A stretch of 64,000 bases of DNA, taken from Mercurialis annua (Eukaryota > Streptophyta > Magnoliopsida > Malpighiales > Euphorbiaceae). Location of the stretch: the NCBI RefSeq assembly GCF_937616625.2, contig NC_065572.1, positions 39,149,653-39,213,652 of the forward strand, read 5' to 3'. Below, one piece after another: positions 49,707 through 60,490 of this stretch. Each line of letters opens with the position of its first letter. Position 1 is the first letter of the stretch. The position numbers and the translations under genes were made by a program. Under the pieces are notes generated by a model. That model did not search any database. It had not been told where the DNA came from and worked only from the letters and a program-made list of their open reading frames with translations.

Positions 49707-52209
49707 TGTAATATCCCGTAAAATTTTAAAGTTTAAGTTGCGAGATCCGGTAACTTTTTTAGTCATTTACGTAATTTAATTTTGTTTCGGGATTTAATTC
49801 GAGTTTGGTTTGGTTCAAGTCCGGGTTGGGCGTGGTTCAACCTATATTGGGTTGAACCAGGCCTCGTTTGAACCAAAGGTCTCAAACGAGACCTGGTTTG
49901 GATCAGTCTCGGACGAGAATTGGAAGTCTCGTCCGAGACTTCACAATTTCTGGCCGGTCTCGAACGAGACTGCAAGTCTCGTTCGAAACCTGCTTCAGAA
50001 TCGTGCATCAGCACGATTCTGAAGCTCCCCTTTCCCCGCAAAGATCCCCATAAATCTCTAACTAATCACCACCTTTTTGTTTCTAATAAATTCTCCAGCC
50101 CTAGCCGTCAAGTACAGATAATTTTCTCCTTATTTCCTACACTTTTCATCCTTGAATTCAACAGGTAACTTACGTTCTTATTAAATTCTGTTTTAATATC
50201 ATAAACGACATCTTCGTTCATCGCTGATTACTCTCTCGTTTCAGAATCGAAATAGGTTCCGCTTCCTTCCAGAGATAGAAGACTCGCGTATCTACAAATC
50301 CCAATTTTTGTTTCGTCAAACGGTACGTAAACGAACCCGTACCAATCGCCGCCGTTTTACCATTTTCTGGAAATTTCTGTTTTAAGTTTAATTCGACCCT
50401 TCTGAATTTTGATTCATTTTGAATTAATTACGGTATTATAATTTATTTGAGAATTGTGTTCTTCTGTGATTTATCTGGTTATTTAACTGGATTGCTAAAC
50501 ACCGCTCGGTTTTACTTACCACCGCACAGGCAAAAGACATTTCTGCCCTTTTAGCAAAATTTTGAAAAAAAAGTTCTCTCAACTCATTCGAATACATTCG
50601 AACAAATACGTAAAAAATCGATTAAAATGACGAACAACGAGTACAATTCATCGGATAACGAGTATCGACGTTCGGAAACAACCCCCGATAAATATTTTTT
50701 AAAAAAAAAACTCGAAATAAATAATTTTTTTAAATTTTTTTAAGGAGGGACGTTTACATTTCACGTCCCCTCTAGAGGAGTGGACGCCGGAAAGCGGCGT
50801 CCCCTCCAGAGGAGTGGACGCCGGAAAGCGGCACGTCCTCTCCTGAGGAGGGGACGAACAACGTCCCCTCTTCAGGAGAGGACGTGGGAAATCTACGTCC
50901 TCTCCAGAGGAGGGGACGCCGCTTTCCGGCGTCCTCTCCTCTGGAGGGGACGCCGGACGTCCCCTTTTCAGGCGGAGGGGACGCCGGAAAAACAGAAAAA
51001 AAAAATTAAAAATTATTTTTTATCTCGAAAAAGCCGGAACATATTGTTTCCGACTGTCGGTACTCGTTTCCCGACGAATTATACTCGTTATCCGTCATTT
51101 TACTCGACTTTTTACGTAGTTGTTCGAGTGTGTTCGAATGAGTTGAGAGAACTTTTTTTTTGAAATTTTGCTAAAGGGGTAAAAATGTCTTTCGCCTGTG
51201 CGGTGCTAAGTAAAAGGGGGCGGCGAATAGCAAAACCCTTATTTAATTGTGCTAGTCCTACGTGGTGTCTAGTGATCTTAGAGTTAGGGGTCAACGGATT
51301 TTAACCTATTTATTATTTTAGACCCGTCGACTGTTCGTGCTTCGGAGTCTACGCAGGGTTAGCTGTTTGCCAAGATCACGTGGATAAGCAAGCTGTGAGT
51401 TTGTAGTGCTATTTACCGCTTTATTAAGTACCACAATTTATTTTAGTATTATAAATGCTTTTGAACTGTTTTAAGCGATTTTGGATCTTGATTGAAACGA
51501 GCTACTCGATAGGCTTGTATCGAGACTGTGTGCACCGATATATACTCTGGGATCGGCAGACTATGGTTTTGCTTACGCTGGTAATTTGACGAGGATTTGT
51601 TCCCGTCCACTCTGGGTTTATTTTTCAGTATGCTATGTCATACTTACGCTGGGATCTTTTCAATACTGTTTTCCATAATCATATTATATTAGTATAAAAA
51701 TATTTTGATTTAAGGGTTTTAAACTTAATAAATGTAAATAGTATTGCGAACTCATCTCAGTATATCTGACCCCGTTGTTTTCCCAAATTTTCCAGGTTTG
51801 TGATTTGAAAGCTGGTCCACTCCGATTCTTTTGATTCCTCGGAGGTTTTTATGTTATTTAACTAGTTTTTGTTTTCAAACTCTTAGACCGCAGTAGAACT
51901 AGTTTATATATTACATTTGTTATTGCATTGGGATTGTCGATTAGACCGATTATTAATTATTGGCATTATTACACTGGAATATTTTATTATTATATTTAAG
52001 GCATGCTGTGGAATATTTCAGCTACTTAAGTTATTTATATTAGAACTGTATTATAAATTGCTAGACATAGGTTGGAGTCTCGGTTGCCCCCGAGCAGTTT
52101 TCTGCAGGTTTAAATGTTTATTTGATTTCCGCAAGGCTTGCTACGGGTTTTGGTACAACCATACCCATACCCTAGCGCCGGTCACGATTCATGAAATTGG
52201 GTCGTGACA
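49707..52209 (+). mobile_element. 5' LTR of the LARD-like element, with internal deletion and MITE
   Basis: 2503 bp from TGTAATATCCCGTAAAA to TCGTGACA. Relative to the 3' LTR it lacks about 1.3 kb (between GATTCATTT near 50420 and GAATTAATTACGG) and carries a 752-bp MITE (50487-51238). The first 330 bases contain nested inverted words around GTCTCG/CGAGAC (49880-50000) and GAATCGTGCATCAGCACGAT (about 50000-50020). Confidence 0.92.
50487..51238. mobile_element. 752-bp MITE with long terminal inverted repeats, Mutator-like
   Basis: It is flanked by TTATTTAA (50479-50486 and 51239-51246), and the other LTR shows the empty site with a single TTATTTAA at 58840. Inverted arms of about 215-240 bp run inward (left 50487-50730, right about 51000-51238), sharing words such as CACCGCACAGGC and TCTCTCAACTCATTCGAA. 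A ninth flanking base differs (G against C), so the duplication is 8 or a decayed 9 bp; long arms and the GGGTTTTGCTA right end favour Mutator over hAT. The GC-rich core (about 50750-50990) is made of direct and inverted copies of GGACGCCGGAAAGCGG and GACGTCCCCTC-like words. The open frame at 50780-51163 is not a gene. Confidence 0.85.
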
Positions 52210-52213
52210 AAGT

Positions 52214-52225
52214 AGGTATCAGAGC
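52214..52225 (+). promoter_or_regulatory. Primer-binding site of the LARD-like element (one mismatch)
   Basis: AGGTATCAGAGC, against TGGTATCAGAGC in the other elements. The mismatch is at the base that pairs with the tRNA 3'-terminal A. It may be a recent mutation or may lower priming. Confidence 0.85.
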
Positions 52226-55200
52226 TTTGGTTTCAAACCAAGGCCTTATGCATGTTAATTGTTATGTGTTTTTGGCATGATAATTTGATGTCGTGTCGTA
52301 GGAACTACTGCGGAATTAGGATTCGTGTCTTGTCTTTTAAAACGTCATCATTTGTTTTCAAACTTTCAGCCTACATCCTATAAGTGATGTCTGTCAGTCT
52401 TTATTTGATGTTGATGCAATGATTGAAAATTAGTTCCACTTGGATGTTACTTGCTGTGTTTTATCTTGTTGAGGTTAATTCACTTGGGTGATTATAAATG
52501 TTTTTGATTTCTCGGGAAATCGTAGGTTGGTAAATTTTCCTAAAGCTCATACATGGGTATGATGTGGTTTAATAAAACTTGGCGTTTATGCCTGAAACGA
52601 TTTAGAATATATGGTATTGTTACATTTATTTTACATGATGCGTTGAATTGATTTTGCCGTATTAATAAAGTACATTTTGGCTTTGGCCTCGATTGTTGAT
52701 TTCAAATGTGATCGTATGCTGAGCGTTTGCCTTGTTTTCTATAAATTTTTGGGGTTAAATTTTAAAACGTGTTTTGATGGTCATACATTACTTTGACCAC
52801 ATGTCATTTTAAAATTTTCATTGGAAATAATTGTTTATCTGATTTGTGTGTAGACACAGAATCATAAGAGAAGTTTGGTTTTAAAAAAAAAAATTAAAAA
52901 GTTGATTTTTGGTTAAGTTACCAGTAAATAGAAATTCTGGTATTTTAAAATATTATGTTAGGCTTGGTGTTAACAAGCGATGATTTCAAAATGATATTTT
53001 TATGTGATGATTCATTGTTTTCAGAATTTTAACGTTGAATTTATTTTACCATGTTGTGGTATATCAACATTTTAGATTTTGAAAATTTACGAAATGTAGG
53101 TGTGAGATCAAAGATTTCTCATTTGAGATTTGAGATTGCCGTTTAGTAGTTGGGTTATGTTGAGCTCTCAATTTTGAAAGGATAGAAATTTGATTAAAAA
53201 ATATTTTTCAAGTTCTACAAATATTTTGAATACATTTTATAAACGATTGTTTTGGGTTCGACTTGGGTCACCCAAATTTAGGAGTTGAGTTTGGTAGTTG
53301 TAATGACTCGACTACCTCGATGATTTTATGATTTGAGATACTTGGTATCCATTTTAAAGCAACTGATTAATAAAAGAGATTTTTTTTACAAATTGTGATT
53401 TTGTTTTAACCGTGGGGCTCAACAAAATTTCGAAGTTTTCGTATTTGACTTTAAATTTCAAAACGCATTTTGAAGCGTACTATTAAAGGACGATATAATT
53501 ACATGGTGAATTTGCAATGAGATTTCAAGGATATGTTGTGATATATCCCGATTTGTTTTAAGTATGTTTGAGTTAATTGTGTTCAATGGTACGTTTACGT
53601 AGTTTACTATTTTTCAGTCTGTTTCATGTGAAAAAAAAATTTACGTTGTTTGATTCACTTGTTTATTAGGCTAAGTTAATTGTTTTTGTTTTGTCTCTTC
53701 GTGCGGAGTAGCACGTGAGATGACTAATTCACGTGGTTATGATTGGTTTACCTCGATTTATAGTTTGACCTTTGAGTAAGGCCTTCCTTTAGACCTTGTT
53801 TCCTTGTTCGGTTTAGGTTTGCGAGGATTTTATTTTTTCTGTTTTTGTTTTGTGGATCGTAACCATTGGGTTTTGATATCGAGGAATACGAGGGAAGTAT
53901 TCCCTAGGATTGGCTGATGATATCTGATTATCCTGGGTATTAATGCACTGGTGTTTCCATCAAGTCTGATGATGCGATGCGAGAGCTGGCGGTAAATTTG
54001 GTAGGAACGTTTTGATGTGTTAATTCTTTGGGAACAAGTTTCTACTAGGGTTTAGGGTAGTTTGATATTTATGCGGAAGAGTTGTAACAGAATTTTAGGA
54101 TGAGTTGTTTTATAGCATTGAATGTTGCTAGGTTACAAGTAAGGAATTTTGAGAAATATTTTGAGGATATCGAGTGCACATCTCACAGAGTGTAACGTCT
54201 AGCGAATATTTTATTGAGAAATGGATTTCAAAGATTGATTTGCTGAAATATTTGAAATATTTTCAACTCGTAATTGTGCCCAGACATATCATGAACATGC
54301 ATTTTGAATGTCACGAGTAGGTTTGCGTTGAACACAGAGTATGTTCACTAAATATAAGATAAATTAAAAATTGATACATGCATAACAGTACATGCATCAC
54401 GTGCATAGAAATTATTAGGGTTGGATGCAACTCTTTGGGGATGAGAGATGTCATCACCCTGGCGCACAATTACGTAAAATAGAGTTTATCGATAAAGTGT
54501 TTTGAGAAAGATGTTTTGAAACAAACTCGCGAGTTCCTTTGGGGTAAATGTATTTATAAAGTTGTGGAATTTCAAATAACTTTGAAACTGTTACCGAAAG
54601 ATAGCTAGACAAATACTCTGTGATTATGGTGATGATTATTGGACATTTAAGTTGTGAACGATTGGTCTGTAGAATCAGAATCTTGTGGAATGATTAAGAA
54701 TGATTTTTAGGTTGCGTTCGAGATATTATTGTGCTAAGAGCGGTATAGTGTATTTTAGAATAGAAAGCTTCATGTTAATTAAGGATTTATGGATTAAGAA
54801 TGTTGGTTATGCTCCATATGTGTATATACACTATATTTTGTTTTAAACGAAACTTTATCTTTCCAGAGTTGAAATTTGTCCAAAGTATTTTAATGTATTA
54901 ATATAGAGGTATGTTTATAAACAAGAGATTTACATTGTTGGTTTTACCTTTCTGAGGAAGGAGAAAATTTTGTCAAAAATTAATTCAAAAGAAATAATAA
55001 ATTTTTCGCTTGAGCGATTTCTTCAAATTGTGTTTTGTTTGAGAATTTAGAAGCGACGTAAAATTTTGGGATGTTTGAAACATCATGTGTATTTTGAATA
55101 CGGAAGATTTTGCCACAGTTAGTTTTTAAAGTATAAACTATAAAAAAAATGTGTTTAAACAAGTTTGATTTTAAGAGAACATGAATTTTGACAGTTGAAC

Positions 55201-56756
55201 TGTTTTATAAATTTTCAAACGTATTGAAAAGTACGGGAAAATATCAAATCCAGGGGTTTGCAAAACCGATGGTTTTTCAACGGCAAAGGTATTTCGATTT
55301 TGAATGAAAAGGGAGGTGAAAGACGTAGAGTCTTTTAAACAGGGTGTAAAATTTTATAATATAAATTTTTATATAAAAGATTTTGTATTAAAAGATTTTA
55401 TATCCACAGAGGTTGATTTTGGGCATAACTAACAATTCGGTCGTAGTAAACAGGTCGTTTTGATCTCTCGTTGTATACGAGGCTGTAGTCAATTGATTGA
55501 ATAATTTTGAGGATTTGAGTTCGATTTGGTGATATGAGATAGTTGATTTAAAAATCGAAATCGCGGTTAATAGGTTTCTACAACCATGATTGGTTGATCG
55601 ATTTTGTTATAGAGGGTATTATCGTAATAATGGATATCGTTGGGTCAGTTGTTGAACCCTTGGTAAGGGTGACAAATTTTATGTTGTCAGATGCAGTCAA
55701 TGTGCAGAGTAGTCATGGCGTTATGTTTCTGAGTGATTGGAAGAATCACTATGATGGATATTGTTTATCATTGATATATAAATTTATTTTGTTATCGTGA
55801 GAGGGGTTCGCTTTTCTTTGAATTGTGTTATGAGTTTTTGTGTTGTTGATTCACAAGTTAATAGTATTATCGAGCTGGTACCAATCGTTAGGATTAGATG
55901 ATTATTATAATGTTTGTTTTGGAACCGAAATAATTTCTGAAGTTATTGGGTTTTGTTATCGGTCATTTTGATGTAGAGATGCTATAAGTAAAAGGAAGTA
56001 AGGGTTTAGGAATGATAGATTTTATCAACTATATTGCAATATTATTGTTTTGTTTGAGGCAAAAGAGTTTGGAGTTGTAGAGCTATAGTTGAGCTTAACG
56101 CTTAACCATGTATTGATATTGAGGACTTTGTAATAGATGAGTTTCGAGCTGGCTTTGGAAACCACTCCGGTATAGAAAAATGGTGACTCTCAGTTGAATA
56201 AATTGTGTTATTATGAATTGGAGCATCTACTGCTAGAAACAGGATTTGGTGCATATATGTGTTGTGATCGCTTATATTGCGAGCCAGGGTCGGTTTTGCG
56301 ATTCGAGATTGGATCTTAATTATCCTAAGTATATTAGCCGAGTGTTGGGTAGTAGAGCTTGTTGTATCTTAGTTGAACTGCCCTAGAGTTAGGTTATCGT
56401 TATGCCTAGTGGAAGTTATGCTAGTACTTTGGTGACCTTTGAGTGTGTTCAGTTTTTGCAACTGAAGGTTTTGAATTGTTTTGAGGGACAACCTGTTAAA
56501 TTTTGCTTACGCGCGTGCGTATGCCATTGGGCATGGAATACCATCAACGACAGTGGGTTGGTTTCTTGGTTTTGATCTGTTATTTAATGACAGAGGTAGT
56601 GTACAGTTTCGTTATATTTTGTTGTCCTAATTTACGATAGGTATCTTATGGATGTGTTTTCTTATCGGCTTTGTACATTTTGTTTAACTGGACGTGTAAC
56701 TTTATATTATGTGGTATGTCGATGGTTTTATTTAAATTCGAGGACGAATTTTTAAT
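52226..56756 (+). other. Non-coding interior of the LARD-like element
   Basis: About 4.5 kb, AT-rich, with no gag, protease, RT or integrase motif in any frame; the open frames at 54980-55162 and 55594-55800 have no recognisable product. It is homologous to 1-3275 on the other strand. Part of it (about 53255-53340, CGACTTGGGTCACCCAAATT) resembles a piece of the LTR itself (about 58630-58700), so the interior may be partly LTR-derived. Non-coding conservation between two independent copies suggests it is a defined family and not a random deletion product. Confidence 0.85.
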
Positions 56757-56769
56757 AAGTGGGGGAGAA
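56757..56769 (+). promoter_or_regulatory. Polypurine tract of the LARD-like element
   Basis: AAGTGGGGGAGAA directly before the 3' LTR, following the block 56734-56756 that is shared exactly with the chromovirus. Confidence 0.88.
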
Positions 56770-59700
56770 TGTAATATCCCGTAAAATTTTAAAGTTTAAG
56801 TTGCGAGATCCTGTAACTTTTTTAGTCATTTACGTAATTTAATTTTGTTTCGGGATTTAATTCGAGTTTGGTTTGGTTCAAGTTCGGGTTGGGCGTGGTT
56901 CAACCTATATTGGGTTGAACCAGGCCTCGTTTGAACCAAAGGTCTCAAACGAGACCTGGTTTGGATCAGTCTCGGACGAGAATTGGAAGTCTCGTCCGAG
57001 ACTTCACAATTTCTGGCCGGTCTCGAACGAGACTGCAAGTCTCGTTCGAAACCTGCTTCAGAATCGTGCATCAGCACGATTCTGAAGCTCCCCTTTCCCC
57101 GCAAAGATCCCCATAAATCTCTAACTAATCACCACCTTTTTGTTTCTAATAAATTCACCAGCCCTAGCCGTCAAGTACAGATAATTTTCTCCTTATTTCC
57201 TACACTTTTCATCCTTGAATTCAACAGGTAACTTACGTTCTTATTAAATTCTGTTTTAATATCATAAACGACATCTTCGTTCATCGCTGATTACTCTCTC
57301 GTTTCAGAATCGAAATAGGTTCCGCTTCCTTCCAGAGATAGAAGACTCGCGTATCTACAAATCCCAATTTTTGTTTCGTCAAACGGTACGTAAACGAACC
57401 CGTACCAATCGCCGCCGTTTTACCGTTTTCTGGAAATTTCTGTTTTAAGTTTAATTCGACCCTTCTGAATTTTGATTCATTTGGCAGCCGTTCGGAGGTC
57501 GAAATCAATTCCGTTTGTTTCCCGTGAAAGTAGACTCACGGCTCTACGTTTCTACACCTTTTGTCCGTCAAACGGTACGTAAACGAACCCGTAACGATCG
57601 ATGCCGTTTCATCGTTTTTCACGTACTATTTTTGGTATTCATGTTAAAGGTTTCTGCCGAATTGTGGGGGGGTTGTTTACATGAGTTTTTGATGTTCTTG
57701 ATCGTTTAATTATCTGTCATTGAATTGTTAAAACGTTTAGTGTGATTGTTAGCTCGTCGTTTTGATTTCGTAAGGATTAAATCTTCGGTTCTTGAACTCG
57801 TTTCTTATCCCTAAGAACTTGTTCACTGTGAGTCCTTAGAAGTTTGATTGTTTGGATAGCTTGGGTTACGGAAGTTTTCATGATTGTTTAGTTAGTTATT
57901 TTGCTTGAAGTATATAGTGTTAAAATGGATGAATTTGGAAGCTTGAATATGTTTCTGGATTACTGCAAGTTATATGTTTTGTAAGTTGGGTTGTGAAATG
58001 AAAGAGATGATTAGGTGGCGTTAGATGGTTGGCTTTTAGGATTGATTTTTGGCTAAATGATGACTTTGGCCACTAAATTCTTGTGTCTTAAATATATTGG
58101 TTCCTAAACTTATTTTAGTAACTATTTGGTATTGATTTTAACTTTAATTTTCGAAATTGGTTTCGACTTATAAATTAGCGTTTTAAATAATAATATTATT
58201 TATAATTTGAAATTCTCCGGGCATTAATATTTTAAGTTTAAATTAAATATTAATTTTATTATGTTTATACGTAAAAAATTTATATTGACTATATTAAATA
58301 AGTATTGGGGATTTTATTTTATTTAAAAGTTTGTCAAATTAATTATATTATTTTTAAGGCCTAAAAATAATATTTGAATATTTCAAAATTAAATTAATAA
58401 TTATTATTAATTATTATTTAATTGTTAAATTGATATTTTTGCTTAGAATGCCTTTGGAATTAAATTTATATTTTAGCTTTGTTTGTTATTTAATTAATTG
58501 AGATAATTGCCGGTAATATTTAATTACTTGAGTTTCAAGCTATTGAGTTATATTTTGATATTAATTAATATTTTATTTAATATTAATTATAAACTGTGGT
58601 TTATAACTCTGCTTTTATGGTTGGGTCGGTTTGGACTTGGGTCACCGACATGTGAGTTTAGCTTGTTAGTTTTGAAAAATTCGGCTAACTCACTATTTGA
58701 GGAATTGATTTTATTTATCAATTAAATATTATTTTAATAATATTTTCGGATTGGATTTAAGTACGAACTCAATAGTCTTGAATTAATTACGGTATTATAA
58801 TTTATTTGAGAATTGTGTTCTTCTGTGATTTATCTGGTTATTTAATTGTGCTAGTCCTACGTGGTGTCTAGTGATCTTAGAGTTAGGGGTCAACGGATTT
58901 TAACCTATTTATTATTTTAGACCCGTCGACTGTTCGTGCTTCGGAGTCTACGCATGGTTAGCTGTTTGCCAAGATCACGTGGATAAGCAAGCTGTGAGTT
59001 TGTAGTGCTATTTACCGCTTTATTAAGTACCGCAATTTATTTTAGTATTATAAATGCTTTTGAACTGTTTTAAGCGATTATGGATCTGGATTGAAACGAG
59101 CTACTCGATAGGCTTGTATCGAGACTGTGTGCACCGGTATATACTCTGGGATCGGCAGACTATGGTCTTGCTTACGCTGGTAATTTGACGAGGATTTGTT
59201 CCCGTCCACTTTGGGTTTATTTTTCAGTATGCTATGTCATACTTACGCTGGGATCTTTTCAATACTGTTTTCCATAATCATATTATATTAGTATAAAAAT
59301 ATTTTGATTTAAGGGTTTTAAACTTAATAAATGTAAATAGTATTGCGAACTCATCTCAGTATATCTGACCCTGTTGTTTTCCCAAATTTTCCAAGTTTGT
59401 GATTTGAAAGCTGGTCCACTCCGATTCTTTTGATTCCTCTGAGGTTTTTATGTTATTTAACTAGTTTTTTGTTTTCAAACTCTTAGAACTCATCTCAGTA
59501 GAACTAGTTTATATATTACATTTATTATTGCATTGGGATTGTCGATTAGACCGATTATTTATTATTGGCATAATTACACTGGAATATTTTATTATTATAT
59601 TTAAGGCATGCTGTGGAATATTTCAGCTACTTAAGTTATTTATATTAGAACTGTATTATAAATTGCTAGACATAGGTTGGAGTCTCGGTTGCCCCCGAGC

Positions 59701-59814
59701 AATTTTCTGCAGGTTTAAATGTTTATTTGATTTCCGCAAGGCTTGCTACGGGTTTTGGTACAACCATACCCATACCCTAGCGCCGGTCACGATTCATGAA
59801 ATTGGGTCGTGACA
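56770..59814 (+). mobile_element. 3' LTR of the LARD-like element
   Basis: 3045 bp, undeleted version. It holds the segment missing from the 5' LTR (about 57485-58780), parts of which match the chromovirus LTR (for example GACTTGGGTCA and TTCGGCTAACTCACTATTT near 58630-58700), showing that the 5' LTR lost it. A block around CAAACGGTACGTAAACGAAC occurs twice, at 57380 and 57567, about 187 bp apart. Confidence 0.92.
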
Positions 59815-60490
59815 GTTTGTAAACGTTTGGATTTGTTTCGTAACATTTGTAAACAGCTAAAAAGGTGAAAGGTCGAACGTTTAAAATATTACGAAAAAAA
59901 TCCTAATGTTTTACCTTTTTAGCGATTTAAGCCAAACGTTTAGAAATGTTGCAAAACCAATCCAAACATTTACAACGTTACGAAACCAATCCAAACGTTT
60001 CACCTTTGTAGCAATTTAAGCCAAACGTTTTAGCAATTTAAGCCAAAAGATTACAAACGTTAAGAAACAATACCAAACGTTTCACCTTTTTAGCGATTTA
60101 ATCCAAACGTTTGGATTGGTTTCGTAACGTTTTAAATGTTTGGCTTAAATCACTAAACAGGTGAAACGCTTGGATTTGTTTCGTAACGTTTTAAACGTTT
60201 GGATTTGTTTTGTAACGTTTGTAAACTTTTGGCTTAAATTGCTAAAAAGATGAAACGTTCGGTTTAGTTTCTTAATGTTTGTAAATGTTTGGGTTAAATC
60301 GCTAAAAAGGTGAAACGTTTGGATTTTTTTGGTAACGTTTGTAAACGTTTGTCTTATATCGCTAAAAAGGTGAAACGTTTGGATTTGTTTCGTAATGTTT
60401 GTGAATATTTGGCTTAAATCGCTAAAAAGGTGAAACGTTTGGGTTTCTTTCGTAACGTTTGTAAATGTTTGGCATAAATCGCTAAAAAGG
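59815..60490. repeat. 60-bp satellite with two orientation changes
   Basis: Minus to about 59875, plus to about 60108, minus to 60490. The second junction is an exact 18-bp palindrome, AATCCAAACGTTTGGATT (60100-60117). The minus-strand frame 60145-60498 is repeat-derived. Confidence 0.88.

Larger units (their letters stand above)
49707..59814 (+). mobile_element. Complete non-autonomous gypsy derivative (LARD-like)
   Basis: A 10.1-kb element bounded by LTRs 49707-52209 and 56770-59814, with a perfect 5-bp target duplication GTTTG (49702-49706 and 59815-59819), a primer site and a polypurine tract. The 4.56-kb interior has no gag or pol. Together these are the marks of a large retrotransposon derivative that moves with enzymes supplied by a relative. 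Shared LTR ends, the pre-PPT block and primer site point to the chromovirus lineage of 35153-46188 as helper type. Excluding indels I count about 19 substitutions over roughly 1.7 kb of aligned LTR (about 1 percent). Confidence 0.93.

Noticed and set aside
49763..50168. Several overlapping open frames on both strands, repeated at 56826-57231
   Set aside because: They occur in both LTRs because the LTRs are copies. The sequence is made of inverted GTCTCG/CGAGAC words and no domain is recognisable.
50780..51163. 127-codon open frame with Arg-rich repeats
   Set aside because: It lies wholly in the GC-rich core and arm of a MITE that is absent from the sister LTR; its repeats follow the DNA inverted repeats.
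55594..55800. 68-codon open frame in the LARD-like interior
   Set aside because: No recognisable domain and short for an AT-rich region; no evidence of coding.
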